NCBI GenBank assembly: GCA_039794245.1
Contig: JBDIVS010000001.1
Location: 124,001-188,000 of the forward strand
Source of the DNA: DAITQM01 sp039794245
Lineage (GTDB): Bacteria; Pseudomonadota; Gammaproteobacteria; Xanthomonadales; Wenzhouxiangellaceae
DNA length: 64,000 nt
Direction: 5' to 3'
The stretch's first letter is position 1; the number at the start of each line of letters is the position of its first letter. A program made the translations under genes and the position numbers. Positions 17,959-26,457 of the stretch are shown here, one piece after another. The notes under the pieces are model-generated. The model was not told the DNA's origin and did not search any database. It saw only the letters and a list, made by a program, of their open reading frames with translations.

Positions 17959-18929
17959 CCGGGACGAACAACGAGACACAAGAAACGATGGAAATCGACG
18001 AAACCCAAAGCGTGGCGCCGGAAGCAGCCGCCGCCGGCACCGAACGCGACAGCTCCGGGCCCACCGGGGTGGCGGCCGCCTGGCGCCATGCGAAGGTCGC
18101 GCCGAAAGCGATCGTCGAAGCGGCGCTGCTCGCCGCCGGCCAGCCGCTGACCCTGAAACAACTGGTCAGCCTGTTCCCCGGAGAGGACGCGCCGGGCGAC
18201 GAAGAAGTGGCAGCGATGCTGGCCGAATTACTCGACGAGACAGCCGGCCGCGGCGTCGAGCTCGTCGAAGTCGCCGGCGGCTGGCGTTATCAGCTCCGGC
18301 GCGACGTCCACCTGGCGCTGGGTCCCCTGTGGCAGGAGAAACCGCCGCGTTATTCCCGCGCCCTGCTCGAAACCCTGGCGCTAGTGGCTTACCGCCAGCC
18401 GATCACGCGCGGCGAGATCGAAAACGTCCGCGGCGTCTCGGTGAGCACGCAGATCATCAGAACGCTCGAAGAGCGCGACTGGATCCGCGTCGTCGGCCAC
18501 CGCGACCTGCCCGGCAAACCGGCGCTCTACGGCACGACCCGCACCTTCCTCGATGACTTCAACCTCAAAACCTTGAGCGAGCTGCCGCCACTGGCCGAAA
18601 TCCTGGAACTCGACGAGATCGAACCCGAACTCGACCTCGGCGAGCCCGGTACAGTACAACCCCCCAAGAGCACGGCCGACAGTGACGACGATGACCCTGA
18701 AACTGAAAGCACAACAGCCGGCCAAAACGGCCCGCAAGCCGTTGAATCCGAGCCGCAAACCACGGCCGAAAACACCGGCGCCGGCGAAGACGAGTGCGCG
18801 GCCGGCGAAACCGGCAGCGCCGATGAGGCAGACGAGGACGGCTTCGCCCATGCTGCCGAAACCCTCGAAGACACCCCACAGGCCGCGGCAAAAGCCGAAC
18901 CGGACACCGGCACCCCACCACGCCCCTGA
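17955..18929 (+). CDS. scpB: Segregation and condensation protein B
   Basis: A 324-residue ScpB: two winged-helix domains (IVEAALLAAGQPLTLKQLVSLF; RALLETLALVAYRQPITRGEIE; VSVSTQIIRTLEERDWIRVVG; PALYGTTRTFLDDFNL) followed by an acidic, low-complexity tail of about 110 residues. The GTG start overlaps the scpA stop; an ATG at 17988 is an alternative. The last 248 bp also carry the beginning of rluB in another frame, so the acidic tail and the basic RluB tail share DNA. Confidence 0.93.
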   Translation: MTGTNNETQETMEIDETQSVAPEAAAAGTERDSSGPTGVAAAWRHAKVAPKAIVEAALLAAGQPLTLKQLVSLFPGEDAPGDEEVAAMLAELLDETAGRGVELVEVAGGWRYQLRRDVHLALGPLWQEKPPRYSRALLETLALVAYRQPITRGEIENVRGVSVSTQIIRTLEERDWIRVVGHRDLPGKPALYGTTRTFLDDFNLKTLSELPPLAEILELDEIEPELDLGEPGTVQPPKSTADSDDDDPETESTTAGQNGPQAVESEPQTTAENTGAGEDECAAGETGSADEADEDGFAHAAETLEDTPQAAAKAEPDTGTPPRP

Positions 18930-19818
18930 ACCGGCGGCACCCGCCGCACCGCAGCGCCTGCAAAAAGTCCTGGCCGCCGCCGGCCTCGGGGCACGGCGCA
19001 AGCTCGACGAGTGGATCGCCGCCGGGCAAGTGAGTGTCAACGGCCAGCCGGCGGTGCCCGGCATGCGGGTCGGATGCGGCGACCGGGTGCGGCTGTCCGA
19101 GCGCGACTATCGCGTCGTCCCGGCCCCGGCAACGGGTCGCACACTGGTTTACAACAAACCGGTCGGGGTCGTCACCAGCCGCGCCGATCCGCAAGGCAGA
19201 CCGACCGTTTTCGACCGCCTGCCGCCGGCCGGCACCGGGCGCTGGATCAGCATCGGCCGTCTCGACATCAACACCAGCGGCCTTCTGCTGTTGACCACCG
19301 ACGGCGAACTGGCGAACGCGATGATGCACCCGGCCGGCGGCGTCGATCGCGAATACGTCTGCCGCGTCCACGGCGACGTCCGGCCAGAACATCTCGAACG
19401 GTTGAAAAGCGGCATCATGCTCGACGACGGCCCGGCGCGCGTCAGCGACATCCAGCCCGGCGCCGGCGACGGCCAGAACCGCTGGTTCTACCTCGTCTTG
19501 CTCGAAGGGCGCAACCGCGAAGTCAGGCGGCTTTGGGAAGCGCTCGGATTCACCGTCAGCCGGCTGAAACGGGTCCGCTACGGCGCCGTCCACCTCGGTC
19601 GTTTACGGGCCGGCGAGTACCGCGAATTGACGGCGCGCGACCACCAGGTGCTGCGCGAAGATGTCGGCCTGCCGACGCGACCGGCAGAGTTGACGCTGAC
19701 CGGTGACGGCCGGCAGGCCGGCGCCGACATACGCCGCAAAGCGCGGCCCGATCCGCAGACCAGAGTACGGCACAAGCAAGAACACAAGAAAGAACGCAAG
19801 CTGCCTTATCGGCGCTGA
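18682..19818 (+). CDS. rluB: 23S rRNA pseudouridine synthase RluB
   Basis: Up to 378 residues. The S4 RNA-binding domain begins near residue 91 (QRLQKVLAAAGLGARRKLDEWI) and the pseudouridine synthase core has the catalytic Asp in GRLDINTSGLLLLT, then REYVCRVHG and EGRNREVRRLWEALG. It isomerises a uridine in helix 89 of 23S rRNA (U2605 in E. coli). The first 90 residues are Lys/Pro/Ala-rich and overlap the scpB tail out of frame. A downstream start (for example ATG 18850) would shorten that overlap; both domains lie after the scpB stop in any case. Confidence 0.92.
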   Translation: MTTMTLKLKAQQPAKTARKPLNPSRKPRPKTPAPAKTSARPAKPAAPMRQTRTASPMLPKPSKTPHRPRQKPNRTPAPHHAPEPAAPAAPQRLQKVLAAAGLGARRKLDEWIAAGQVSVNGQPAVPGMRVGCGDRVRLSERDYRVVPAPATGRTLVYNKPVGVVTSRADPQGRPTVFDRLPPAGTGRWISIGRLDINTSGLLLLTTDGELANAMMHPAGGVDREYVCRVHGDVRPEHLERLKSGIMLDDGPARVSDIQPGAGDGQNRWFYLVLLEGRNREVRRLWEALGFTVSRLKRVRYGAVHLGRLRAGEYRELTARDHQVLREDVGLPTRPAELTLTGDGRQAGADIRRKARPDPQTRVRHKQEHKKERKLPYRR

Positions 19819-20495
19819 AACAACAAACGCAGGGATTGGCGGTAGAGAAAACGGAAGCCCTGGCGCCGGGCGATGCGGCGGATGCCGCGCGCCGAATTCC
19901 ATTGCAGCAGTGAAAAAAGCTGCTGCGGATCGGCCCGATACAGCGCGGCGTGTTCGATAAACCCACCGTCCTGCCGCCCCTCCCGCCAGCGTGGAAACAG
20001 GCGATCCATATCGGCAAAATCGAAACAAACCCGGCCGCCTGGCCGGACAACGCGCGCCAGCTCGGCAAAATAGCGATCGATATCGTAAAGATTGAGGTGG
20101 ATAAATACTGAAACGGCAACAACGACATCCACCTCCGCCGGCGGCAAAAAAGCAAAATCGCCGCCGGTGATCAACTCGAACCGCACATTGTCGAGGTCAC
20201 CGCATTCATGCGCTGCATAGGCCAGGTAGGCGGGCGAAATATCGGTGGCGACGACACTTTGCGCTGCCCGCGAAAACGCCCGAGTGCCGAATCCCAGCCC
20301 GGAGCCGATCTCGAGCACCCGATCGCGCCGCGTGATGTCGGCCATCCGGATGAAACGCCGCGCATAACGTACCCGGTCGGCGCGGATGTCGATCAGGCGC
20401 GTCTCGGGATGTTGACCGAAGCGGTAGCCGACGGCGCCGATCAACAAGGCCCGCGTGTCGTCCGTGGGTAAATCCCGCCACGCCGCAGGGACCAT
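19806..20495 (-). CDS. Class I SAM-dependent methyltransferase
   Basis: A 229-residue Rossmann methyltransferase: motif I RVLEIGSGLGFGTRAFS, acidic end VVATDIS, motif IV-like VDVVVAVSVFIHL, and RVVRPGGRVCFDF. The C-terminus is basic. The substrate cannot be inferred. The gene converges on rluB with a 13-bp overlap of the 3' ends and follows the ABC export operon on the same strand after one base, so it may be its last cistron. Confidence 0.82.
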   Translation of the reverse strand: MVPAAWRDLPTDDTRALLIGAVGYRFGQHPETRLIDIRADRVRYARRFIRMADITRRDRVLEIGSGLGFGTRAFSRAAQSVVATDISPAYLAYAAHECGDLDNVRFELITGGDFAFLPPAEVDVVVAVSVFIHLNLYDIDRYFAELARVVRPGGRVCFDFADMDRLFPRWREGRQDGGFIEHAALYRADPQQLFSLLQWNSARGIRRIARRQGFRFLYRQSLRLLFQRR

Positions 20496-20496
20496 G

Positions 20497-21687
20497 CTAG
20501 CCAGCCCGCAACGCGCCGGTCAGTGGCGCGCGGGCAGCACGCCAGGCCGGCAGCAGGCCGCCGAACAAGCCGATCGCCAGCGCCCCGCCTGCCCCTTGCA
20601 GCAGGGCGCCGGGCGTCACGCGGAAAGCGAACGCAACTTGCGAGAAGGTCTGGAAATTGAGCGTCGAGACCGTCATGCCGTTGAACGCCAGCCAGGCGAC
20701 GGACATACCGGCCAGCGCCCCGACCGCCGCCAGCAGCAACGCTTCGAGCAGCACACCGCCGGCAACCGCGCCGCCGCCGAAACCCAGCGCGCGCAGCGTC
20801 GCGATTTCGACGCGGCGCGCCGCGACCGCGCTGTACATCGTGTTGAGCGCCGCGAAGACCGCGCCGATGGCCATGATCGCGGTGATCGTGTAACCGAGCC
20901 CTTTGATGAAGGCGTTGAGCGCCGCCGATTGGCCGGCGTAGTATTCGTTTTGCCTTTGCACCTTGACGGTCAGCCGCGGGTCACCCGCCAGGCGGGCGGC
21001 GAAATCGGCGAAGCCGGCGGCCGAATCCAGCACCGCGGTGACCGAACTGGAGCCGCTGCGCTTGAGGATGGCCTGGACCTGCGGCGCATCGACCCACAGT
21101 TCGGATTCGTGCACATCGCCGCCGGTCGCGAAGATGCCGACCACCCGCCAATCGCCGTCGCGGATCGGCAGCAGGTCACCTAGCCCAGTGTTCTCGAACT
21201 GCCCGGCGGCGGCCCGGCCGACCATCACTTCCCGCGTGCCGGGCTGAAACCGCCGGCCTTCGACGATCCTCAGTTCCGGGCGGAGCGCAAACGCCATCTC
21301 GCCGACGGCGCGCACCGGCACATTGGACGGATTGCGCTCGCCGCGGGACAACAGCTCGGCCAAAAAATACAACTCGGGCGAGGCCAGCGGCCGGCCCGTT
21401 GCGTCCCGCCGGATACCGGCCGTTTGGGTCACGATATCGACCTGCTCGCGGCTTAGGCTGCTCGACAACTCGTTGTCACTGCCGCCGCGCACGACGATGA
21501 CCCGCTCCGGTTTGCCGGTGCTGGCCAACGTCTGGCGGAAACCGTCAGCCATCGCCAGCATCGCAACCAGCATCGCCACGACGCCGGCGATCCCGACGAC
21601 GATCACCAGCGATGTCCCGAGGCGCTCAGGTATCGTCATCAGACCCAGGCGCGCCACGGCCAGCATTCGGCGCAGCGGGCCGATCAT
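20497..21687 (-). CDS. FtsX/MacB-type ABC transporter permease (second)
   Basis: A 396-residue permease with the type VII ABC layout: one N-terminal helix (LGTSLVIVVGIAGVVAMLVAMLAMA), a large periplasmic domain, then three helices (ITAIMAIGAVFAALNTMYSAV; VLLEALLLAAVGALAGMSVAWL; LALFG-like end). The coupling segment RRVEIATLRALGFG is conserved. The start overlaps the stop of the first permease (ATGA). With its partner permease, ATPase and adaptor it should move substrate out of the periplasm or membrane by mechanotransmission. Cargo is unknown. Confidence 0.87.
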   Translation of the reverse strand: MIGPLRRMLAVARLGLMTIPERLGTSLVIVVGIAGVVAMLVAMLAMADGFRQTLASTGKPERVIVVRGGSDNELSSSLSREQVDIVTQTAGIRRDATGRPLASPELYFLAELLSRGERNPSNVPVRAVGEMAFALRPELRIVEGRRFQPGTREVMVGRAAAGQFENTGLGDLLPIRDGDWRVVGIFATGGDVHESELWVDAPQVQAILKRSGSSSVTAVLDSAAGFADFAARLAGDPRLTVKVQRQNEYYAGQSAALNAFIKGLGYTITAIMAIGAVFAALNTMYSAVAARRVEIATLRALGFGGGAVAGGVLLEALLLAAVGALAGMSVAWLAFNGMTVSTLNFQTFSQVAFAFRVTPGALLQGAGGALAIGLFGGLLPAWRAARAPLTGALRAG

Positions 21688-22859
21688 GCGATGCGCCTCG
21701 CCAGGGCGGCGACGATCGTCAAGCGCGACGCGGCAATCGCCGGCGGCAAGCCGATCGCAGCGGCGAGCAACGCGGCGATCGCCAGACCCTCGATCCAGGT
21801 CGCGGTCACCAAACCGAGGCCCGGAAACCACGCGGCCACCGCCGCCGCCAGGCCCGGCATGATCAGGGCCGTCAAACCCAGGCCGGCGAGCGCCCCGATC
21901 AGGCACAGCAAAAGGGCCTCGGCGAGCACCATGCCGAGCACGCGGCGGCCGCTGAAACCGATGGTTTTCAGGATCGCCAACTCCGCCGTGCGCTCGCGCA
22001 CGGCCTGCGACATCGTGTTCGCAGTGAGTAGCAGCAGCGTGAAAAACACCGCGCTCAGGACGATTGCAATGATCGCTTCGATATCGCCGATCTGCTTGAT
22101 AAATGATTGATTAAAGGCCTTCTCCGGGCCGGTCTTCGTCTCGTTCGGCGAATTGCGAAAGCGCCTGTCGATCTCGGCGGCAACCCGGTCGGCGAGTTCC
22201 GGACCGGCGATCCGGACGATATAGATACCGGTCGTGCCCTTGGCGAACTGCCGCGCCTCGTCGAAATAATCGTGGTGGAACAGCAGCATACCCTCCTGGC
22301 TGCGTGCCGTCTCGTCGCGGCCTTCGAACAGGCCGACCAACTGAAAACTCCAGTCCAACGCACCGCCGGCACGCGGCCAGATCGTCGCCATGATCGGGAT
22401 CCGGTCGCCGATCTTCCAGTTGAAGCGCGCCGCCAGCGACCGCCCGGCGACGGCCCCGTCGCGGGTCGCGATAAATGCCGCACGCGCCTCGGGGGAGATC
22501 AGAAATTCAGGATACATGTCGAGATAACTTTCCGGATCGACGGCAAAGTTCGGAAAGAAATTGCTTTGCTTCTGGTAATACCCACCGAACCATTGGGCGT
22601 GGGTGACCAACTCGACACCGGGCACGGCGGCGATCTGCGCCCGGTAACCGATCGGCAGGATTTCCGTGAACGAATAGCGGCCCTGGGTGATCAGGCGATC
22701 GTCGCCGGACAATTCGACGCCGCGGTCGAAAGCCAGTTGCACCGCCTGTAACAGACCGAACAGCAAAAACCCGGCGGCCAGCGAGGCAAGCGTCAGCAAG
22801 GTGCGCGCCTTGCGCCGGAACAGATTGGCCAGAATAAAACCGAACAGGGTCAAATTCAT
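21684..22859 (-). CDS. FtsX/MacB-type ABC transporter permease (first)
   Basis: A 391-residue permease with the same four-helix plan: ARTLLTLASLAAGFLLFGLLQA at the N-terminus, a periplasmic domain, AIIAIVLSAVFFTLLLLTANTMSQAV, the RTAELAILKTIGFSGRRV coupling segment and two more helices. It differs from the second permease, so the transporter is probably a heterodimer. The ATG overlaps the end of the ATPase gene and its own stop overlaps the next start, so four genes are translationally coupled. Confidence 0.87.
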   Translation of the reverse strand: MNLTLFGFILANLFRRKARTLLTLASLAAGFLLFGLLQAVQLAFDRGVELSGDDRLITQGRYSFTEILPIGYRAQIAAVPGVELVTHAQWFGGYYQKQSNFFPNFAVDPESYLDMYPEFLISPEARAAFIATRDGAVAGRSLAARFNWKIGDRIPIMATIWPRAGGALDWSFQLVGLFEGRDETARSQEGMLLFHHDYFDEARQFAKGTTGIYIVRIAGPELADRVAAEIDRRFRNSPNETKTGPEKAFNQSFIKQIGDIEAIIAIVLSAVFFTLLLLTANTMSQAVRERTAELAILKTIGFSGRRVLGMVLAEALLLCLIGALAGLGLTALIMPGLAAAVAAWFPGLGLVTATWIEGLAIAALLAAAIGLPPAIAASRLTIVAALARRIA

Positions 22860-23560
22860 GACGCTTCAGCGGCCGCCTGCAGCACGCCCTTGTCGATGTG
22901 CACGATGCGGCGGGCGAATTTCGACGCCTGCGGGTCGTGCGTCACCATGATGACGGTCTTGCCGTGCTCGCGGTTCAGAATCTGCAACAAGCCCAGGATC
23001 TCGTCGGCGGTGGCTCGGTCGAGGTCGCCGGTCGGCTCGTCGCAGACCAGAAGATCCGGATCGGCGACGATCGCCCGGGCAATCGCGACGCGCTGCTCCT
23101 GGCCGCCGGACAACTCGCGCGGTTTGTGTTCGGCGCGCTCGGCCAGGCCGACGAGGTCGAGCGCGATCATCGCCCGCCGCCGCCGCTCACCGGCGCCTAG
23201 GCGGGTGAGCAAAAGCGGCAGCTCGACATTCTGGCGGGCGTTCAGCACCGGCATCAGATTGTAGAACTGGAAGATAAATCCGACGTGGGCGGCACGCCAG
23301 CGCGTCATGTCGGCGTCGCTCATCCGGTCGAGACGGGCACCGCCGATCTCGATCGTCCCGGCATCGGGGTGATCTAGGCCACCGAGCAGATTGAGCAGCG
23401 TGGTCTTGCCGGAACCCGACGGCCCCATCAGGGCGAGAAAATCACCGCACGTGATATCGAGATCGAGATTCTTCAGCACCTCGATCGCTTCCCGGCCGCG
23501 GCGGTAGGTCTTGCCCACGCCACGCAGGCGGATCAACGGCTGTTGTTCGTTGTCGTTCAT
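22856..23560 (-). CDS. ABC transporter ATP-binding protein, MacB/LolD type
   Basis: A 234-residue ATPase: Walker A GPSGSGKTTLLNLLGG, Q-loop FIFQFYNLMP, signature LSGGQEQRVAIARAI, Walker B LLVCDEPTGDLD and switch His MVTHDPQ. It energises the two FtsX-type permeases encoded downstream. The ATG start overlaps the adaptor stop (ATGA). Confidence 0.92.
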   Translation of the reverse strand: MNDNEQQPLIRLRGVGKTYRRGREAIEVLKNLDLDITCGDFLALMGPSGSGKTTLLNLLGGLDHPDAGTIEIGGARLDRMSDADMTRWRAAHVGFIFQFYNLMPVLNARQNVELPLLLTRLGAGERRRRAMIALDLVGLAERAEHKPRELSGGQEQRVAIARAIVADPDLLVCDEPTGDLDRATADEILGLLQILNREHGKTVIMVTHDPQASKFARRIVHIDKGVLQAAAEAS

Positions 23561-24627
23561 TGCCCTTGCACTGCCTTGCCTTCCTCCAGAAATGAAACCC
23601 GCGCCCCCATGTCCGGCACGGCCCGCGGATCGCGGGCGGCGAACGCGACGCGTACCCGGACCGTGGCCTTGCTGCGGTCGGCGGCGGGAATGATGGCCAG
23701 CACCCGCCCGGGGAGTGGATCGTCGGGATAAGCGTTCAAGGTGATTTTAACCGCTTGCTCCGGCCTGACGTGCTGGATATAGGCTTCGTTGACATCGACC
23801 TCGACCTCCAGCGAATCCATATCGACGATCGTGCCGATGCCGGTGCGGGTAAAACCGCCGCCGGCTGAGACCGGTGAGATCATTTCGCCGGGCTGCGCCG
23901 CCTTGGCGATCACGATGCCGCTGAACGGGGCGCGGATCACGGTGTTGTCGAACTGCGTGCGACTCACCGCCACGGCGCGCGCCGCGACTTCGACCGCGGC
24001 CCGCGCGCTGGCCAGTTGCGCCTTGAGCGTCGCGACCTCGGTGGCCGCCGAATCGAGCGCCGCCGCGCTTGCCAGGTCGCGTTTCTGCAATTCGCTCTGC
24101 CGCGTTTCTTCGCGCTCGGCGAAGGCCAGTTGCGCCTCGAGTTCGGCCAGCCGGGCTTCGGCGGCATGCCGTTCGGCAACCGCCAGGGCCAGCGCCGCCT
24201 CGGCATCGGTCGGATCGAGACGGGCCAGCACCTGCCCTTCCTCGACCGTCATCCCCTCTTCGATATACACCGCCATCACCTTGCCGGTGATTTTGGCCGA
24301 CACCGTCGCGATGCGCCGCGCCGTGACATAGCCGGTCGCTTCGAGCACCACGTCGCCGGCCGCCGGCGCCGCCGTTGCGGTGGCCGCTTCGTCCGCCGGT
24401 ACGGCTGGCGTATCGAGTCCGGCTGCAGGTGGGGCGGATGACTCGTAAGACCCCAGCAGATAGGCGCCGGCGACTGCGGCCAGCACCAAACCGCCGGCGC
24501 CGGCTGCCCGCCACCGGTGCTGCGGCCGGGATCGCTTATCGGTTGTTAACTCGCGGTCGAGCGCCAATGAGCGCAGCAGCGCCGACTTGTCCGCCGTGCT
24601 GTGCACCACCGATGACGGATCGCTCAT
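23557..24627 (-). CDS. Periplasmic adaptor (membrane fusion) protein
   Basis: A 356-residue HlyD/MacA-like adaptor: cytoplasmic basic start, one membrane anchor (GAGGLVLAAVAGAYLLGSYES), a lipoyl half-motif (ATVSAKITGKVMAVYIEEGMTV), a coiled-coil hairpin rich in Ala, Glu and Arg, the second lipoyl half (VIRAPFSGIVIAKAAQPGEMI) and beta-barrel regions. A strong ribosome binding site (AAGGAGG) precedes the start. It is the first gene of the adaptor-ATPase-permease-permease operon. No outer-membrane TolC-like gene is nearby. Confidence 0.9.
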   Translation of the reverse strand: MSDPSSVVHSTADKSALLRSLALDRELTTDKRSRPQHRWRAAGAGGLVLAAVAGAYLLGSYESSAPPAAGLDTPAVPADEAATATAAPAAGDVVLEATGYVTARRIATVSAKITGKVMAVYIEEGMTVEEGQVLARLDPTDAEAALALAVAERHAAEARLAELEAQLAFAEREETRQSELQKRDLASAAALDSAATEVATLKAQLASARAAVEVAARAVAVSRTQFDNTVIRAPFSGIVIAKAAQPGEMISPVSAGGGFTRTGIGTIVDMDSLEVEVDVNEAYIQHVRPEQAVKITLNAYPDDPLPGRVLAIIPAADRSKATVRVRVAFAARDPRAVPDMGARVSFLEEGKAVQGQ

Positions 24628-24639
24628 CGGATCCCCTCC

Positions 24640-24984
24640 TTATCCCGGCGGCCAGTGCATCTGACGGCCGCCGATAAGGTGCAGATGCAGGTGAAACACC
24701 GACTGCCCGCCGTCGGCGTTGCAATTCATCACCAGCCGGTAACCGTTCTCCGCGATACCCTCGGCGGCGGCGATGTCGCGCGCCGCGAGCACCATTTCAC
24801 CGAGCAGAGAGGCATGCGCTGCGGTGAGGTCGTTGATCGTCGCGATACGGGTTTTGGGAACGATCAGAACATGCACCGGCGCTTTCGGGTCGATATCGCG
24901 GAACGCCAGTAGGCGGTCGGTTTCATAAACGATATCGGCCGGAATCTCGCGCCGGATGATTTTTAAAAACAAATCGTCGCTCAT
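24640..24984 (-). CDS. hinT: HIT family purine nucleoside phosphoramidase (HinT-like)
   Basis: A 114-residue histidine-triad protein: FLKIIRREIPADIVYE near the start, the DIDPKAPVHVLIVPK segment and the HIT motif QSVFHLHLHLIGG at the C-terminus. Members hydrolyse adenosine phosphoramidates in the cytoplasm. Length matches the family. It stands between the SDR gene and the ABC operon on the same strand, 12 bp upstream of the adaptor start. Confidence 0.93.
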   Translation of the reverse strand: MSDDLFLKIIRREIPADIVYETDRLLAFRDIDPKAPVHVLIVPKTRIATINDLTAAHASLLGEMVLAARDIAAAEGIAENGYRLVMNCNADGGQSVFHLHLHLIGGRQMHWPPG

Positions 24985-25019
24985 CGCTTTTCACTCCTCA
25001 CTGGCTCGCCGCCTGGCGA

Positions 25020-25748
25020 TTATCCCACGGTCGTTCGCAAAACTGGGGGCAAAACGTGGATCGCCGTCGGCGCATCATCCGGCGCGGTAAGTACGGCGAG
25101 CATCGCCTCGGCCACCGCGGCCGCCGCGGGCAGCGTGTCGGGCTGGTCGGCGGGCCGGACAGCGCTGTAAAGGGCACTGTAGAACGGCCCCGTCTCGATG
25201 CCGATCACCCGCACACCGCGGCCGTGCCACTCGGCGGCCATCTGCCGGACCAGGGCGTTGAGCCCCCACTGCCCGACGCCGTAAACGCCACGATAAGCGC
25301 CGGCCATCGTGCCCGGCGATTCGAGCGGAAAGACCATCCGGCCGCCGGCGGCAACCAACAGCGGCAACAGTGTCCGTGACAGCCAGTACGGGGCGTTAAG
25401 ATGAAGCTGCAGGCCCGCGTGCCAATCGGCCTCGGAAACCTGTTCATGCGGCATCAACCCGCGGTGCGCAGCGGCGCAGTGGATGATCCCGTCCAGCCTT
25501 GATAAATTGGATTCGATTGATTCTTTAAGTAATTGATATTCTTCTATTTTTGTTCCAGATAAATCCATCGGCATCAGAAAGGGCGACGCCCCGTGCTCGC
25601 GTTCGAGCCGGTCTGCGACCCGATCCAGGCCGCGCCGGTCGCGATCGAGCAGGATCGTTTGCGCCCCGCCGGCCACCAGGCCCGCGGCCAGTGCCGAGCC
25701 GAGCGCCCCGGCGGCGCCGGTGATCAGCCAGATTTCGTCTTTGAACAT
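25020..25748 (-). CDS. Short-chain dehydrogenase/reductase with atypical active site
   Basis: A 242-residue SDR, nearest in look to the YciK group: cofactor motif LITGAAGALGSALAAGL, Asp after strand 2 (ILLDRDR) and the CAA equivalent of NAG. The active-site region reads YRGVYGVGQWGLNAL, so the usual Lys of YxxxK is Gln. ATG 25748 is chosen because it begins right at the first strand. The Lys change may mean lost or altered catalysis. A strong terminator separates it from ibpA upstream. Confidence 0.8.
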   Translation of the reverse strand: MFKDEIWLITGAAGALGSALAAGLVAGGAQTILLDRDRRGLDRVADRLEREHGASPFLMPMDLSGTKIEEYQLLKESIESNLSRLDGIIHCAAAHRGLMPHEQVSEADWHAGLQLHLNAPYWLSRTLLPLLVAAGGRMVFPLESPGTMAGAYRGVYGVGQWGLNALVRQMAAEWHGRGVRVIGIETGPFYSALYSAVRPADQPDTLPAAAAVAEAMLAVLTAPDDAPTAIHVLPPVLRTTVG

Positions 25749-25776
25749 CCGCCCCTCTGGGTTGGAATCTTTCGCC

Positions 25777-25806
25777 AAAAAAACAGGCCCGCCGCAGCGG
25801 GCCTGT
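25777..25806 (-). terminator. Rho-independent terminator after ibpA
   Basis: A perfect 10-bp stem, ACAGGCCCGC - CGCA - GCGGGCCTGT on the plus strand, is followed on the minus strand by seven T residues. It lies between ibpA and the SDR gene and should end the heat-shock transcript. Confidence 0.88.
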
Positions 25807-25851
25807 TCGACCGCCTGGCTGCCGAGGCGCAAGGCCAGCGGCAAAACCGCA

Positions 25852-26313
25852 TCAGGCGGCTTTCTGCTTTTTGCCCTCGATCACCCGCGGTGCCTCGCCG
25901 CTGCCGATTTCGATCCGGCGCGGTTTCAAGGCCTCGGGAATCTCCCGCGCCAGGTCGATGTGCAGCAGACCGTTTTCCATGTTGGCCCCGATGACTCGGA
26001 CATAATCGGCCAACTGGAAGCGGCGCTCGAAGCCGCGCGTCGCGATGCCGCGGTGCAAATAGCGGCGCTCGGTCTTTTCCTCGTCGGCCTTGCGGCCGCT
26101 GACGGTCAGCGTTTCCTGCTGGCTCACGATGTCGATCTCGTCGCGGCCGAAGCCGGCGACCGCCATCGTGATCCGGTAATGGTTGTCGTCCACCGCCTCG
26201 ATATTGTAAGGCGGGTAACCGTTGTCGGTCTGAGCCGCGCCGCTCAGCAGGTCGGCGAGGCGGTCGAAACCGATCGCGGTGCGGTAAAGAGGGGTCAAAT
26301 CGAATGTGGTCAT
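25852..26313 (-). CDS. ibpA: Small heat-shock protein IbpA/Hsp20
   Basis: A 153-residue alpha-crystallin-type chaperone. It starts MTTFDLTPLYRTAIGFDRL, typical of IbpA, then the alpha-crystallin domain (YNIEAVDDNHYRITMAVAGF; RYLHRGIATRGFERRFQL; GLLHIDLARE) and a C-terminal tail. It binds unfolded proteins in the cytoplasm for later refolding. The ribosome binding site GGAGGA lies in a sequence able to form a ROSE-type thermometer, and a sigma-32-like promoter lies about 115 bp upstream. The longer open frame upstream is non-coding leader. Confidence 0.94.
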   Translation of the reverse strand: MTTFDLTPLYRTAIGFDRLADLLSGAAQTDNGYPPYNIEAVDDNHYRITMAVAGFGRDEIDIVSQQETLTVSGRKADEEKTERRYLHRGIATRGFERRFQLADYVRVIGANMENGLLHIDLAREIPEALKPRRIEIGSGEAPRVIEGKKQKAA

Positions 26314-26424
26314 GGCATATCCTCCAAAGAAGCAATATGACTGTGATTCGCCCCGGGGATGACCCAAGGCGCGCTCACCTGCCGCTGAAAGCCGGCAGGT
26401 ACGGCCCCGAAATGGCGACCGCAA
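26314..26424 (-). promoter_or_regulatory. ROSE-like RNA thermometer in the ibpA leader
   Basis: The leader just before ibpA reads ATATTGCTTC-TTTG-GAGGATAT on the minus strand. The left arm can pair with the Shine-Dalgarno, with U-G and bulged-G features around UUGCU, the hallmark of ROSE elements of small heat-shock genes. An additional hairpin (CCTGCCG...CGGCAGG, about 26382-26403) lies further upstream in the leader. At low temperature this would hide the ribosome binding site; heat would open it. The exact 5' end is inferred from the promoter. Confidence 0.75.
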
Positions 26425-26429
26425 TTATT

Positions 26430-26457
26430 AAATAGGGCTTGCGAACGGCTTTTCAAG
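26430..26457 (-). promoter_or_regulatory. Sigma-32-type promoter for ibpA
   Basis: On the minus strand CTTGAAA (26451-26457) is followed after 13 bp by CCCTATTT (26430-26437), one mismatch from the sigma-32 consensus CCCCATNT. Predicted transcription start is near 26424. Together with the thermometer it gives ibpA two layers of heat control. Confidence 0.75.
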
